DNA from: Enchytraeus crypticus
Lineage: Eukaryota > Annelida > Clitellata > Enchytraeida > Enchytraeidae
NCBI GenBank assembly: GCA_905160935.1
Contig: CAJHZI010000186.1
Location: forward strand, 656,001 to 720,000
DNA: 64,000 nucleotides
Direction of reading: 5' to 3'
Shown: piece after piece, positions 31,337 to 43,778 of the stretch
Layout of the letters: each line of letters opens with the position of its first letter
Numbering within the stretch: position 1 is the first letter of the stretch
Notes under the pieces: model-generated
Database searches by the model: none
Told to the model about the DNA's origin: nothing
Seen by the model: the letters and a program-made list of their open reading frames with translations, nothing else
Made by a program: the position numbers and the translations under genes

Positions 31337-32050
31337 CAGGTGCGGATCCAGGAATTTTTAAGGGGGGGCCGAAATGTTTTTTGAAAGTGTACACATTTTT
31401 TGCTGACTCCCGCCTTCTTTGGGACAAGTGACGCAACCAGACAAATTCTGGGAGGGGGGGGGGTTCAAAATTTGTTCACTACTTCCTTCGGCTCATAGAG
31501 TGAGTGTATCCCCATAGTTTACCCCCCCCCCCCCCACTCATACCTGTACTAAAGTCAGGGGAAACCTAAAACCTACATTTGAATTGGAAAAGTAGGTTCA
31601 TTTTTTCACCGCTCAAGAAACTCTGCAGATCTCGAAAAAATAGCAAAAGTGACCTTTCTGGCGGTAGGGGGGGGGGGGCCTTAAGCACCTCCCAGCCAAG
31701 GCTCTTTGCACCACTGCTACAGGACAGAGTTCACATGTTTTACTTATACCCTTTTTTCCTCTAATGCAAAAGGTTCAAGTGAAAATTGAGAGCTAGTGAA
31801 ACGGTCAACATTTAGAGCCCCCTTCCACTATACAGGGCTCTTAATATATTCTAGAAAAAAAAATCGAGCTATTGGAACTGAGTTCCCTCTCGTACCCCAC
31901 CCCGGGCCCCCCCTAACCACTGCCATTACTAACATAACATTTACGCATCGCAAATGCCATAGAAACAATGAAAATATAGTTTATAATTTTTATCGGCGGA
32001 TCTAAGGGGGTGGGGCCCGGGCCCCCTACCCGCCCCTGGATCCGCCACTG
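31337..32050. mobile_element. hAT-like non-autonomous element
   Basis: Inverted ends caggtgcggatccagg and (reverse complement of the right end) cagtggcggatccagg. It is flanked by 8-bp direct repeats acgacatg (31329-31336) and tcgacatg (32051-32058), one mismatch. The 8-bp duplication and CAG...CTG ends fit hAT elements. The 714-bp interior, with poly-G/C runs, encodes no transposase that I can see. A 14-bp palindrome, ggggcccgggcccc, lies near its right end. Confidence 0.8.
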
Positions 32051-32058
32051 TCGACATG

Positions 32059-33491
32059 GTATGCAGTGCCAGCCATGCAGAGCCATTGACACATAATCTC
32101 TATACGGCACCGAGTGTTAAAACACATTGGATTCAGTCAGTGTATTGTACATTCCTACATGGGGACTTATAGATATCAAAAAAGTTTAGTGGATTGCGAA
32201 GCTAATGGACGCTTTGTCAATTAGCACCAATCAGTATGACGGAATCTTTATAAAGCAACCTCAAGATAAAATTATTGTCACTCTTAGTTTGTGCAGTTTT
32301 AAGTGTGAGTATAAAAAGATCTCTATCTCTAAGCTTAAAACTATTAGGTTGCCTTCTAGAAGAGGAAGAAAAATATATTGAGAGTTATTGCCTAAAGAAC
32401 TAAAAAAAACTCCTGTCTGCTTCGTAGGCAATTTAGCTAAAGAGATGAATTCCTTCCTTAAAAAGCCTTAAGGCTCATCCGAGGCTTACTAATACCCCAT
32501 CAGAAGTGAGATGTCAACGCACTTATTTCGGCAAAATAGTAGCCTTGAAAACTTTTACAACTAACTCAGAATCCAAACTCTAAGATTTAAGTGTTCGAAT
32601 ACAAAAACGACTCAGTCTAAACCATCCACACATGATCGAGCACTGCAAGAAAATATTACAATTGGTATTACAGCAGTGCAAGAAAATTTCGAGAGGAGTG
32701 GGCCTAAATGAAAAGCATTTTATATGAGTTTTTCTTTATTCAAATTAGATTAATAACAATTTTATATGTCAACAATTTCAGCATCAGTATTAAATTATTA
32801 ATGTAGTTCGATGGAATTAATCTTAAAAGTTATTAAGTCACCGTTAACGTGACGACGCTACAGCTGATTGTAGTTAAAACTATGCCTTGAACATTGATAA
32901 GAAAAATAATCAAATATTCCTTAAATTGACATTTATTTTGTCATTTACCCCTTAGAGGATAGTGATTACAAACTGCTGCAAAGCATTTTATCATTTCCTA
33001 TCTTCTAATAAGAAATTATCACATTGAAAACGATTTTTTGTGCATTTAAAATCAACGTGCTACAATCAACGTGACAATGCAAAAACCATATTTGTTTATC
33101 TATAAATTGAGTCCGACTATCACCTTGGTATCTGTTCACTTATTTCCTATTGGCTATATCGTGAAACTTTGACAATAAATCTTCACACTTTTACGGGGAA
33201 TTAAGAGTTAAACTTCCTAACTAGTTCTACTAAATTTGGTTATTTACACAAAATTTCTTAATTTATAATTTTGTTATTTATGTTGTTGATTTATACTGAA
33301 TTTGGTGACAGACGATTACGAAAGCCAAAATAGCACGAATTTACAAAATTATCGCATTGCTAGAGGATCTTTTTATGCGCACTCTTCAGTTCAGTTATTG
33401 AGTTCAATATTTACTTAGAGTAATAAACTCTGCTTATAATTAAAGTTACTCTGCTCACATAAGCGATATCTAGTAGATTCCTTTTCACTAA

Positions 33492-33495
<4 letters not shown>
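32059..33495. other. Unannotated AT-rich DNA
   Basis: About 1.4 kb without recognised genes or repeats. Confidence 0.5.

Positions 33496-33541
<46 letters not shown>
33496..33541. repeat. (CT)n microsatellite
   Basis: Near-perfect CT dinucleotide tract. Confidence 0.95.
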
Positions 33542-33545
<4 letters not shown>

Positions 33546-33814
33546 TATACTTTATTACATCTCGGAGTTAACAGCACTTAGCAATATTCGCTAGGCCTAA
33601 CTGAACGTAACTAATTGTATTCTACTATCTAAATTCTATCGCATAATACAATAGATCTTCCAATGAAGATATGTAACTTTAGTTAATTGCTGCTGCAACA
33701 GTGAACTAGGCCTATATTGATTAACTATACCTTATGAAATAATTTATATCAGTAGAAGCTTGCAGCAGACGATACAACCTGCGCACGCTTCAGAGGCCTC
33801 AGCGCTGTGCGGGA

Positions 33815-33878
33815 TTACTTGATTGCCACTTGCTGCAGTCCCTCTTTCACGTTGACGCAGTTGCTCACCTTGTTATAG
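33815..33878 (-). CDS. Probable terminal exon of an unidentified gene
   Basis: On the minus strand, acceptor 'tgtttttattccag' is followed by C-TAT-AAC-AAG giving YNKVSNCVNVKEGLQQVAIK and then TAA. Base composition rises sharply above the AT-rich surroundings here. AATAAA on the minus strand lies about 260 nt downstream (33551 region). The family is not recognised, and no upstream partner exon was found up to 34140. It could also be a chance GC-richer island. Confidence 0.5.
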
Positions 33879-34139
33879 CTGGAATAAAAACAGTTATTAC
33901 AAATGTATGTGTTATTTGTAAATGTTGATTATATGCAGATTATTACAATTTTAATAAGTTTAGGCTTACTAATTTTTATTTTACTTAAAGGTGCCACGGA
34001 ATGTGACAGTAAAATATTATGAAAGACTAAGTTTAAGATGAAATATCTTATTATCACATATCGATAAATCTGCACCTTTTCTGCCGACGATCACGGCATG
34101 CATCTAGTAGTGAAGTAGGTTCACAGAAAATTGTGGATG
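33879..34139. other. Unannotated DNA, possible intron
   Basis: Would be intron sequence if the exon at 33815-33878 is real. It contains a polypyrimidine-rich acceptor directly next to that exon and nothing else recognised. Confidence 0.35.
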
Positions 34140-34435
34140 GCTTGAACATTACTGCATTAAAGTGGCTAGAAAAGGAGGAATCAATATAGAAATAGCCGGT
34201 ACGAAGTTAGAAAAGGTAAAGAGTTTCATATATTTGGGACATACTATAACAGAAGATAGGAAATTTGCAACAAAATTAAAATGTACATGTAGAATTTCTC
34301 AAGAAAAAGAGACCTTCAGTAAGAGGAAACAACTAACATCAAGTTTGAGGAAATCCACGAAGATAAGGATTGTAAAGATTTCGGTGGACCATACGGTTGT
34401 AAAACAGGACGATGAGAAACGATATGTCTGATATA
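34140..34435 (+). mobile_element. LINE-A internal fragment
   Basis: Reads GGINIEIAGTKLEKVKSFIY, LGHTITED, then KSTKIRIVK: the segment after the RT domain. It ends with frame loss. Confidence 0.8.
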
Positions 34436-34472
34436 GCCATCATGAATTCATCATTCATAAGTCACATAACAT

Positions 34473-34600
34473 AGAAAAATTAAAGTTCTACCATTATCAA
34501 CTTCAACATCGAGCATTATTGAGAAAAATCCAAGCCGGTGAGCAAACAAAGGTCCGAAACGGTGCAAATTCCAAAATTCAGAAAATCAGTCAAAAACATA
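34473..34600 (-). mobile_element. LINE-B 3' end fragment
   Basis: Minus strand equivalent of 58130-58260: 'acatcgagcattattgaga', 'ccaagccggtgagcaaaca' and 'cggtgcaaattccaaaatt'. It separates two LINE-A pieces. Confidence 0.8.
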
Positions 34601-34684
34601 AATAGATAATTGATATATATCCTAAAGGAACAGAAACAAACTGGATGAGTTATGTACTGAATTGATTGGTTCATTAATGATGGA

Positions 34685-34865
34685 TAATTGATGGAAAAAC
34701 GGAAGGAAAAAGGTTAGAGGAGGACAGAGACTTGGGATGATGGATGATTTGATAATTAATTCGTATGTTGATATGAAGAGAAAAGCAGACGATAGAAATA
34801 TGTGGAGGAGTAATATGACATGGACCTGCCAATAGGTAGTGCACTCAGAAGGAGAGCCGTCAAAC
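34685..34865 (+). mobile_element. LINE-A 3' fragment
   Basis: 'gacagagacttgggatgatg', 'gttgatatgaagagaaaagc' and 'tgacatggacctgccaatag', with tail 'gtgcactcagaaggagag'. It may be the remainder of the 34140 copy. Confidence 0.8.
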
Positions 34866-34920
34866 TAGTGCAGTATTATCGTGATATTATAATGCTATAT
34901 GTTATGTTAAGCTTACGTAA

Positions 34921-35012
34921 TAGATCAAAAAGTTAATCCTTTTTCGCAAAAAGTTATGCCTTATTTACACCTGTTGTAGCCTTTAACTTGGCAAAAAATA
35001 TGGCTTTTGAGA
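34921..35012 (-). mobile_element. SINE-C internal fragment
   Basis: 'ttatgccttatttacacctg' and 'acttggcaaaaaatatggc' match the reverse complement of the SINE-C body. Confidence 0.6.
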
Positions 35013-35231
35013 TGATTGTCATTATTACTCCCGTTAGTAGGCTTTTCATGATGTTATTCTTTACTCTTGACATTAATTTGCGTCTAATTTGAAGCCGATG
35101 CGCATGGGATGAGTACCTCAGCTACAGTCCTATGTACGAATATTATTACAGGTTACAGACCATGCCGATGAAATGTGGCTGGTGAAACAATGATTACTCG
35201 GCGAATATTGTCTCCCTTCGCTTCTTCCGAG

Positions 35232-35232
<1 letters not shown>

Positions 35233-35303
<71 letters not shown>
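35233..35303. repeat. (CT)n microsatellite
   Basis: About 70 bases of pure CT repeats. Confidence 0.95.
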
Positions 35304-35304
<1 letters not shown>

Positions 35305-35484
35305 GTCTTTAGACATTTGTCATTCGTTCAACCACTCGCTTATTTTTTAAGCTATTATTTCGTATTGCTCAATTTGTTTATAAATGTAATTAATAATAGC
35401 AGACCAAACGTAAGATTTGTTTTATAATAATGTCTCAAGTTTTACATGCAGTATAAGAGATAGTGAACGCTTAAAGCAAGTATA

Positions 35485-36625
35485 TCGGGTTTTTAAGCTT
35501 TGTAGACTTTGAGAAAGCCGTAGACGGAGTAAATTTTGTTTTACTGAGAAATCGGGTTGTATTGGACTGACAAAAGATTCATTATGAATATTTACGAGAA
35601 ACAAAGGCAATTGTAAAAGTTAACTAGAAATTTAGAAAGAAGAGGGAATAAGACGGGAAGTAGGATTTGCATGTCGCCACTTCCATTTAAAAATTCTGAA
35701 GAGGCAATGATGATGAAAGCAATGGAAAACACTGAAGAAAGAATGAAAAATAGAAATCAACTAATGAAAGATGCAAGATTTACCGATAATCAGGGTGTGA
35801 TTGCTAGATGCGAAACTATCTTGCAGACAATTACGGACGACCTGAGCACTATTGTACTAAAGCAAAGAATGAATATTAATATAAAGAAGACGAAAGTGAT
35901 GAGAGTGTCAAAAGAAGGAGGAGGAGTCAATGAAGAAATAAATGGTAGGATCCAAAGTACCACTACCATAGGTAAAGAGCTTTAGATATATATGACACAA
36001 TAGTAGAAGATGGGAGATGTTAAACAGTAAATGTAGAATTACGCACGCAAAAGTGGCCTTCGCTTTAAAGAAAGAACTTTTAAGAGAAAATTTGAAGTGC
36101 TGCACGGAGTTAAGATTATAAAAACGTCAGTGTGGAACATGCTCCTGTAAGTCTGTGAAATATAAAAGCTAAGATGGAAGGGTATTTGGAAACTGGAAAC
36201 GCTGGAAATATGGCTATGGCAAATAATTTACAAGATCAGATGGACTGACAGAATTACAAATTAAGAAGTGTTAAATAAGAAAAATAAATTGTAGAAATGA
36301 AGAATGCTGATAGAAAACAAATGAAGACGATAAGTAGAGTTGGCGCAATTAGGCAATGAATAAATGGTTAAATAAGGAGCAAGAAGAAGAGTTTCATAGG
36401 TAATTTTCTGGTAAGGGATGGTTTACTAAAAGAGGTAAATGAAGAATTGGAGAGGAAGAAGATTGGGGGAAAACCGATACTTAGGATGCTAGATGATATG
36501 CTAACTTATTTGTAAGTTGGTATGAAGAGATAGCGGAAATCGGAAGACAGAGAGGAGTGGAGGGTTACAAACCATTGACCTGCAAGTAGGCAGTGCACTA
36601 AGAGAGAGAGAGAGATAGAGAGAGA
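35485..36625 (+). mobile_element. LINE-A copy, RT to 3' end, heavily mutated
   Basis: Follows the family order: LCRLxE-like 'gactttgagaaagccgtaga' (FEKA), the MSPLPFKNSEEAMMMKAMEN block, a mutated active-site box (FTDNQ for FVDDQ), MNINIKKTKVMRVSKEGGGV, and the C-terminal end with 'ccattgacctgcaagtaggc' and 'agtgcactaagagagagaga'. Many stops are present. The longest remaining frame is 35671-35985. Confidence 0.8.
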
Positions 36626-36662
36626 GAGAGGGGAGGAGATGGAGAGAGAGATGAAGAGATAA
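36600..36662. repeat. (GA)n tail of LINE-A
   Basis: GA-rich tract directly after the LINE-A 3' end. Confidence 0.9.
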
Positions 36663-36963
36663 GCCGAGGTCATAAATAAATGAAGCGTTATGTCCTAAAT
36701 CTCTCAAAAGTCCGTACGCTGAGAGAATGACCGAACCAATATGATCTATAATACACATATAAAGGTATAAACGTATTGCAGATACTAAAGTCAAATTTCA
36801 TTTTAATTGCCTTGCAAGACCGTTTAGCTTGGCTAACTCTTGCAATCATTATACTGCTCCCACTGGTAATCCGGACAACCAATACTGCTGCAAAGTCGAA
36901 TATTAAAAAAACTGGCCGGATACTGGCCGGACACAAGCAGATATGATGCTATTTTATCCTATA

Positions 36964-36999
36964 TGCAGGGATACCTGGTGGATACCCGGTATCCCTGCA
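36964..36999. repeat. 12-bp inverted repeat
   Basis: tgcagggatacc and ggtatccctgca separated by 12 bases that repeat part of the arm (ggtggatacc). Confidence 0.9.
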
Positions 37000-37254
37000 C
37001 ATAGAAGTCTCATTTACTATCTCTTATGTCTGTGAATTCTTCTGATTCATGCACTCGTGCCCAAATAAATATATGCCACATTTCCTATATCAGACTGCGT
37101 GACTGCATCTCACACGATTCTCACTTTTCCTAGGAACATATTAACCACATCATATTGATAACCTCTTCAAACGGATGGAAACAATTGCAGTTTTTCTGAA
37201 GGTCTTCTTGATCTTAGAATCTTGCTTCAAAGAATGATGCGAATGAGGTCATTA

Positions 37255-37470
37255 ATTTTTGCGATCAAATAAGAGGAAGAGAGTCGATGTTGGGAAAACC
37301 GCTATGAATAAATTACAGGAACTCTTAGATAAAGAAATGAGTCATAACACGAGAGTCAAAGAAGTGAAGGTCACAATCTTCACAGTGGTGACTTCTGCAA
37401 CAGAAACGTGGACAATAAAGATACATGAACAGCATAAGAGTAACGCTTTTGAACTTAATGCATAAAAATA
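37255..37470 (+). mobile_element. LINE fragment, post-RT region (other family)
   Basis: Reads KTAMNKLQELLDKEMSHNTR, VKEVKVTIF, ATETWTIK: the region where many LINEs have AMNKL...VKALVFPIVTYGSETWT. It differs from LINE-A and is truncated on both sides. Confidence 0.6.
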
Positions 37471-37754
37471 TTTAACTTTTTGTGTCGAGCCTGGAGAATA
37501 ATGGAGTCTGTTGTATATCTTATACGACATGGTACTTGCAAATATTTTAATACTTTAGTTAACTGAATCGAATGCTTGTACTGCGCAACATGACAGTTAA
37601 ACATCTGTATACTGCACGTATGCGCATTAGTAAATCTCTCAGCGACTTCATAACTGAAAAGATTATATATCTAAGTCACGTCATTCATGTGGAAAAGTGT
37701 TGAAAAAAGTAATAAAGTCGGGCTTGGGAGTGGGGGAAGGAGGTGATCGGTGTT

Positions 37755-37960
37755 ACAGAGAGAAAGAAAGAGAAAGAGAGAGATCGAGAGACAGAGAGAG
37801 AGAGAGACATAGAGAGAGAGAGACATAGAGAGAGAGAGAGACAGACAGAGAGAGAGAGAGAGAGACAGACAGAGAAAGATAGAGAGAGAGACAGAAAGAG
37901 AGAGAGAGAGAGACAGAAACAGAGACAGAGAGACAGAGAAAGAGATGGAGAGAGAGGGGT
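37755..37960. repeat. GA-rich microsatellite block
   Basis: (GA)n with aca/ata interruptions, about 205 bases. Several ORFs over it are low-complexity artefacts. Confidence 0.95.
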
Positions 37961-38640
37961 AATAGACGAGGGGACAATACGCATCACATTCCCACACATT
38001 AATATTTCATGGATTTGGCACTCGCCTTTATTTACTGCAGACGGAGTGCTGCACTGAAATGTAACCAAAGCACGCTATTACATACACATGTACATTGTTA
38101 CTGTAGACGGTGTAGAGATATATGCAGACATGAGATATGTAGGCATTGTAGGCACACTAATATATAATTTCATGCAGACATACAATGTACAGTACTGGTA
38201 GACATATAAGCATATGTTGACATAATTCATATAGGCCTATTAACATATAGAAGCACACAGACAGAAGATATTTTGAAAGTTTGTTTGCTATATTGTGTCC
38301 TTTTTACTCTTACAGCACATAATTATAACAAATTTCTGATGCTTTTGCAGAAGATTTCTTGTGTTTCTATTCTAAAATTCTTTATGTTTCCTTTGATTTA
38401 TTTTGTTGTTTCTTTATAGAGCACATTACATCCAGTGGGAATTTAATTCATAAAAATAATAAACAACCTTCTGTCATTCGTGAGTTTCTCACAAGGCTAT
38501 AGGTAATCTCATATTATTAACCATTGTAGTCGCAGCTAGCGCTTTCCAAGATCCTGTCCGACATTAATTTCGATATACTGATGAAAGTACATGTAGACTC
38601 AATGGGTTTGCGAGATCAATAGTTCAATACCTACATGCAT
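37961..38640. other. Unannotated AT-rich DNA
   Basis: No gene or repeat recognised apart from scattered 'acatgtaca' steps. Confidence 0.5.
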
Positions 38641-38927
38641 AATACCTACCTAACCACTATAACACCTACCTAGTCTATACCTACCTAAACTACTATAATA
38701 CCTGCCTGCCTACCTATCTACTATATTACCTATTTATCTACTAAAATACTTACCTACCTTACTACTGTAATACCTATCTAACTACTATAATACCTATCTA
38801 ACTACTATAATACCTATCTAACTACTATAATACCTACCTAACTATTATAATGTCTATCTAATTACAATAATACCTGCCTACCAAACTACTATAATAACTA
38901 CTTGCCTAACTACTAGCTATAACTACC
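38641..38927. repeat. 20-bp minisatellite
   Basis: Unit 'actactataatacctatcta', with diverged flanking units. It resumes after 39123 ('ctaactactataatgcct'), so the SINE-C at 38928 has split it. Confidence 0.9.
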
Positions 38928-39122
38928 TTCTTCTTCTTCAGTGCACTGCCAAGTGGCAGGTTCAAGGTACATATCCATACTCAAAGTCTGTTTTCTCGCT
39001 CCATAAGGGCACTCCTTAGATCAACAAGTTAATCCCTTCACAAAGTCTAAAATATCCATGCCTTATGTAGCCTCTAGCTTGGGAAAGGTATGGCTTTTGG
39101 GGTTGCTTCCCGTTGCCTTTCA
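38928..39122 (-). mobile_element. SINE-C copy inside a minisatellite
   Basis: Minus strand: tail (TTC)n, 'agtgcactgccaagtggcag', body with 'ccttatgtagcctctagctt' and head 'gggttgcttcccgttgcc'. Minisatellite units lie on both sides. Confidence 0.88.
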
Positions 39123-39199
39123 CAAATATCTAACTTTACTATAATAGGCCTACCTTCTTACCTAACTACTATAATGCCTATGATTGTTATATACACTGT

Positions 39200-40800
39200 A
39201 GAGCTCTAGTTTTATACTTAACCTGCTATAAGAACCGAAGTAACTATTCATATAACTAAAGAATTACAGTAATGAAATTCTAGTAAAAAGTTAAAAAAGA
39301 ATTACAGTATTGATTTCAATCCATTAATTTTTGTAAAAATAACTTGTCAGAAAGCTAGATGATGCTACAGCGATAATGGCCGTGTACTTTAGACTGGCCA
39401 GATACGCCTGAGTGAATTTTAAAGTTAGCGAAATTCCTCAGCTAATAGAGTTAGCTGTTGCATTCATTTGTCGATATTGCCTAGTAATTATATTTCATTT
39501 AGCCTTGGGGTCTAATCCTAAGTTAGTTGACGTTTATATTTTCCTTCACTTGCCCTCTGGAGTCGTTGATGGGAAGACCTATGTCAATTGAAATTTAATG
39601 TTTTGCAATTTAATATTTAAGCATTAACTAAGTATGGAACGGACTTTTGTTTAAGTTTAACTGACCATTTTACGTATAAGCCTTTTATGTTAGGGTTGTG
39701 TTAAAAACTGTAGTTTTGCCCTAGACTCCAGAGGTGGCAAGTCATTTACTTATGATTGCTGAGGTCACAGGTTTTGTAAAATATTTATAGTTAATTCGGG
39801 ATATTGTGTGCATACGTCCAGCCGGAGAGGTTGACTGTAATAATGTGTTTGAGTATTTAAAGTTTCATAGAATGCTCGTGTAAAGGGGTAAGGACTTCTT
39901 CGTGTTGGAAAGGGTTACCTGAGGCTCTAGAAAGTATCTTTTAAGAGATAATTTAACAAACCTATGTTTAACGGTACAGGTGAGCTGTTATAGACACCGG
40001 TAGCCTACAGGTTGTTAAGGGTGTACCAAATACTTAAATACTTGTTGTGAACAGTACAGTCATTTCCTGGTCGAGTTTGGAAAGACACTTTATAATTGTT
40101 TCCCTCATTTTGTGGTATGTTATGAGATTCCCTTCCGGTTTGTTTTAATCAGATGTAGGCCTACCTGTGCCTCAGCATTTCTCATTGATATCAGTTTCAG
40201 GTTATATATATATTTTGCAATTCTGGTGTATATTATTTTCTGCATAAATATGAATGCATAATTATTATGTTATTTCTTCTTGTTTTGCAATTGTGTATAT
40301 GAACGGTGCTTGATGTCATTGTGAGCCTAAACTGTGTTTGAAACATTTGTTTATATGAACTATAAATTGAAAACTGTGGACTTAGGCTAATACTCTATTT
40401 AATATTAGCTGTATTTTCTGCCTATTTTTGTGTCTACTTTATTTTCCTTCTTTCCTCTTTTCTCACACTTTATTTCTGTTATTTAATTAACATTTTTATA
40501 TTCACACGAAGATTTAAGTTGCTATCGTTGCATATGCTAATGTTGACAGTGCTTCTGTGTTGTTCTTTAATATTACTATAAAATATCTTATCTATTAATT
40601 ACTAGGAAACCAATTAGTCAGTATTTCAAAACCATTAAAGCTGAAATTGAACCGTGGTCTACTTCACGTAGAGTTTTACCTTATAGTTCCTAAGTTCATG
40701 TCGAAGTGAAATTTATGCTTCGGATACCCATTCCGTGACATAACTATAATTTAATAAAAATGTTTTAAACATAATAAATAACATTGACGTAACTTAAAAC
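39200..40800. other. Unannotated AT-rich DNA
   Basis: About 1.6 kb with no recognised gene or repeat. Confidence 0.5.
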
Positions 40801-40803
40801 AAA

Positions 40804-41171
40804 TGAACGTCCATGGAACATTCAACGACCGACAACGATCAGTAGAATCGCTTGTTTTTCAAAAATTCGTTTTCCATGGAATGTTTCCGAAGATTACTCT
40901 ACTATCAGATCCGGTATTTGATCAGCAGCTTGATTGCTCGTTGGACTTGTCAAATTCAGCTGTACTCACTAAACGCAAGCTAGAAAATGTGATTGAGACA
41001 TGGCACATAAATTTAACATCTCAACCTAGTGCTTTAATTACTTATATTTATTTATTTCCTTCGATTCGCAAGCATCAAGTGATACGAAAATTGCGCAAAA
41101 TCAGGATATACCCAAGGCGCAAGGCACTAGAACCTATTAGCAAACACAAAGGTCAAAGTATGAAATCTTGA
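40804..41171 (+). CDS. Hypothetical 122-codon ORF, doubtful
   Basis: An ATG-initiated frame with N-terminal MNVHGTFNDRQRSVESL and a basic C-terminal part (RKLRKIRIYPRRKALEPISK). No domain, signal peptide or splice context is recognised. Its length is somewhat above chance for this AT-rich DNA, but it may be spurious. Confidence 0.2.
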
Positions 41172-41879
41172 ATATATAACATCCTTGCCAATGTGGCAAT
41201 GAGGAGTGATATAGTAAAGTCAATTTCCAATTTAAAATGTGTCAGAACATACCAAAAGCATGCAGTTTTATCATCAAAATTATATATAATCATCTAGTTA
41301 TCGATGTAAAATATATTCTTGCAAAATATAAAAATGTAGAAATATAAAAATGCTAAAACCACAAAGGAACTCGAATTGAAAATTAGAAATATATAATTTT
41401 TAGAACATAAACCAAATGGAGTAGAAACAGATTTAAAGTAGACAGTAGCTCCCGACAGGGTAGTTCATACACTAGTTGAGCACTAGTTGAGCGACAATAA
41501 AATGAGTATAAAGTAGTATTGAGGGGCGTGGGAGGTGGTTTGAATGATGCCTCCTGGTATTAAAGCTAAGAAAGAACGGAAATTTGTCGAAGTTGGCGAT
41601 AAACATTTTGTTCACCATATTGAAGAATAAGACGAAATCTGATACCAGTGGTCGATGTTCAAGAGTGTAAACCACAGCGGACAAGATCTCCGAATATTAA
41701 ATATGTGACTCTAACTGAAGGGATTCAATAAAGGGTCGTTAGATCGATTCGAGCCAAATGATATCACAAGGAGCTGATACTGGAAAGCATTGCAATATTT
41801 TAAGAGTGGTAGAACGTGTGTCTTGAAAACTTTGATTGTTTGCATTCCCTGGCTACGATTGAAACTGCATGAATATCTA
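41172..41879. other. Unannotated AT-rich DNA
   Basis: No gene. A short tandem 'cactagttgag' x2 near 41469. Confidence 0.5.
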
Positions 41880-42385
41880 AATAGATCAGTTTTAAGTGCG
41901 TCAGGTAACGCCATCAGATTTTAAATGACTATTCCTTAGGTTCTGGGATCAATTCCTGATATACCTGATCAGAGAATAAAATAATTTTCTTCTTAATATT
42001 AATATATTATTTATAAAGTTATTTCAACGAGTAAGGCAACTGAGGAAAGCAACGGGAAACCACCTCAACTAACCACCCATACTTTTCCCAAACTATTGGC
42101 TACATAAGGTATGGCTAAGGCATAGACTTTGTGAAGGGATTAACTTGTTGATCCAAAGAGTGCTCTTATGGAGCGAGAGAACAGATTTTGAGTATGAATA
42201 TATACCTTGAACCTGCCACTTCGCAGTGCACTGAAGAAGAAAGTTATTTATAGTTAACTTCTCTGGCCTTCTCAGGACGGATAATATGAATAATTGACTA
42301 AACTGCTTGAACATCAGGCCTAAACATGTATTATTGAAAGTGATAGATGAAATCACAAATGATCATTCGACTATAATGTATGTTT
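41880..42385 (+). mobile_element. Old SINE-B copy split by SINE-C
   Basis: Left part (to 42014) has 'cagattttaaatgact', 'ctgggatcaattcc' and 'tgatcagagaataaaat'; right part (from 42250) has 'aacatgtattattgaaagtg' and 'cgactataatgtatgtttaa'. Diverged, but collinear with SINE-B. Confidence 0.75.
42025..42239 (+). mobile_element. SINE-C, complete, with 10-bp target duplication
   Basis: Flanked by aaagttattt at 42015-42024 and 42240-42249. It runs from 'caacgagtaaggcaactgag' through 'ccacctc', 'cccaaactattggctacat' and 'gagcgagagaacagatttt' to 'gaacctgccacttcgcagtg' and 'cactgaagaag'. This copy fixes the full SINE-C length at 215 bp. Confidence 0.92.
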
Positions 42386-43662
42386 AACTGTTTTCGAAGC
42401 AGATTTTAATCGACATGAAATTCTGTTTTATTTGAAAAGCTTGCTATTCAGGATTTCAAATAGGCATCATCGCGTTCTTGGTGATATTTTGCAAAGGCAA
42501 ATAGAAAGCTATCCTAACTTCAATTATTGTGTTGTTTATGGAATGGATTCAATACATTTAATGACGTGCTCAATTTGAATAGGATGAATTGGAATTTTAC
42601 CGATTCTGAAGTAAAGCTTGTTAAAGCGGTAGTTTTGTTCCATTATAAATACTATAATAGAAGCTCAAAGGCAAATAGACCTCGCTTTAGCTTTTATTTG
42701 TTTTTGCTTCTTGGAAATAATGACACTGCTACAACCACATCCGGAAAATTTCTGAGCTCACAATCTAAGAATAGAAATAAATATTTTAAGATTGGAGATA
42801 GGCCTATCCGCTAATCCACAGCAGCAGTAGCATGTCGAATTGCGCATTGTACGCCGTGAATTGCTGGTTTTGCGAGTCAACGAATTCTTTTCAGAGATAA
42901 TAGCATTAACGTATTAAGCACAAAGCTCAGTACTTTTCCTTTTTAGCAACACTGAATCATTAAACTCCGCTTTCTGATCCTAACATTGTTCAGTTTTGTG
43001 CATGGGCTAATGTGCTTAGGCCCTATATGGTACGCAACATGCAAAACTCTAATAGAGTTGAATATCTAAAATCTCTAAAGGTACATTGTTTAATCTTAGT
43101 TTTATTGCGGTGTGCATTTTATATATCATAGTGCTTGGTTGCAAAAGAAAAGTGGGCCCATTTCATATAAAAACAATGTGCAACTTCAAGATGATATGGA
43201 CCAATATGAAGTCCAGCCATTGCAAACTTCGAGCTGGCAAAGAGATTAAAATCCTAAAATAATTTAAATAAAATTCTTGTCAGAGAGAGTCGAGTAAATA
43301 TTAGAAAAATATAAAAATAAAAAATAAAAATATTTGTATAAAAAATAATTTTTTTAAATAAAAATAAATATTTTTATTTCCTAGCTCAGTTTTAATTTTT
43401 TAATTTACAATTTTTGAAGGTAAAAGCCATTTTGAATATTTATGCCTGATTTTTCTACGGTGAAATGTTGATATTTAGCAAGAGATCTTTGTTTAATTGT
43501 TTTATTCAATTTTTATCTGTTTACATCGTTAATAATACTGAACATCCTAACATAACTCATGACTAATCACTTGACATTTTAAAAAGAATTTTACCAGATG
43601 ATTCGGATGTACATAATAGGAAAATATGCATTTAGTTCACAAATATATTTTAAACTAAACTA
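42386..43662. other. Unannotated AT-rich DNA
   Basis: A 95-codon frame at 42527-42814 has no recognised motif. An A/T-only stretch near 43290-43400 is low complexity. Confidence 0.45.
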
Positions 43663-43778
43663 ACTAATGTTAATGTCAGTTTCCTCACTCGAAAGCGATG
43701 TCAGTGAAGGGCGAAGCCTAGGATTTGAACCCCGCACATACTGATCCGCGATCGAATGTTTTACCGACGTCATTATAG
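43663..43778 (-). mobile_element. SINE-A copy
   Basis: 'gttaatgtcagtttcctcac', 'aggatttgaaccccgcac', 'ccgcgatcgaatgttttacc'; truncated in the head. Confidence 0.85.
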
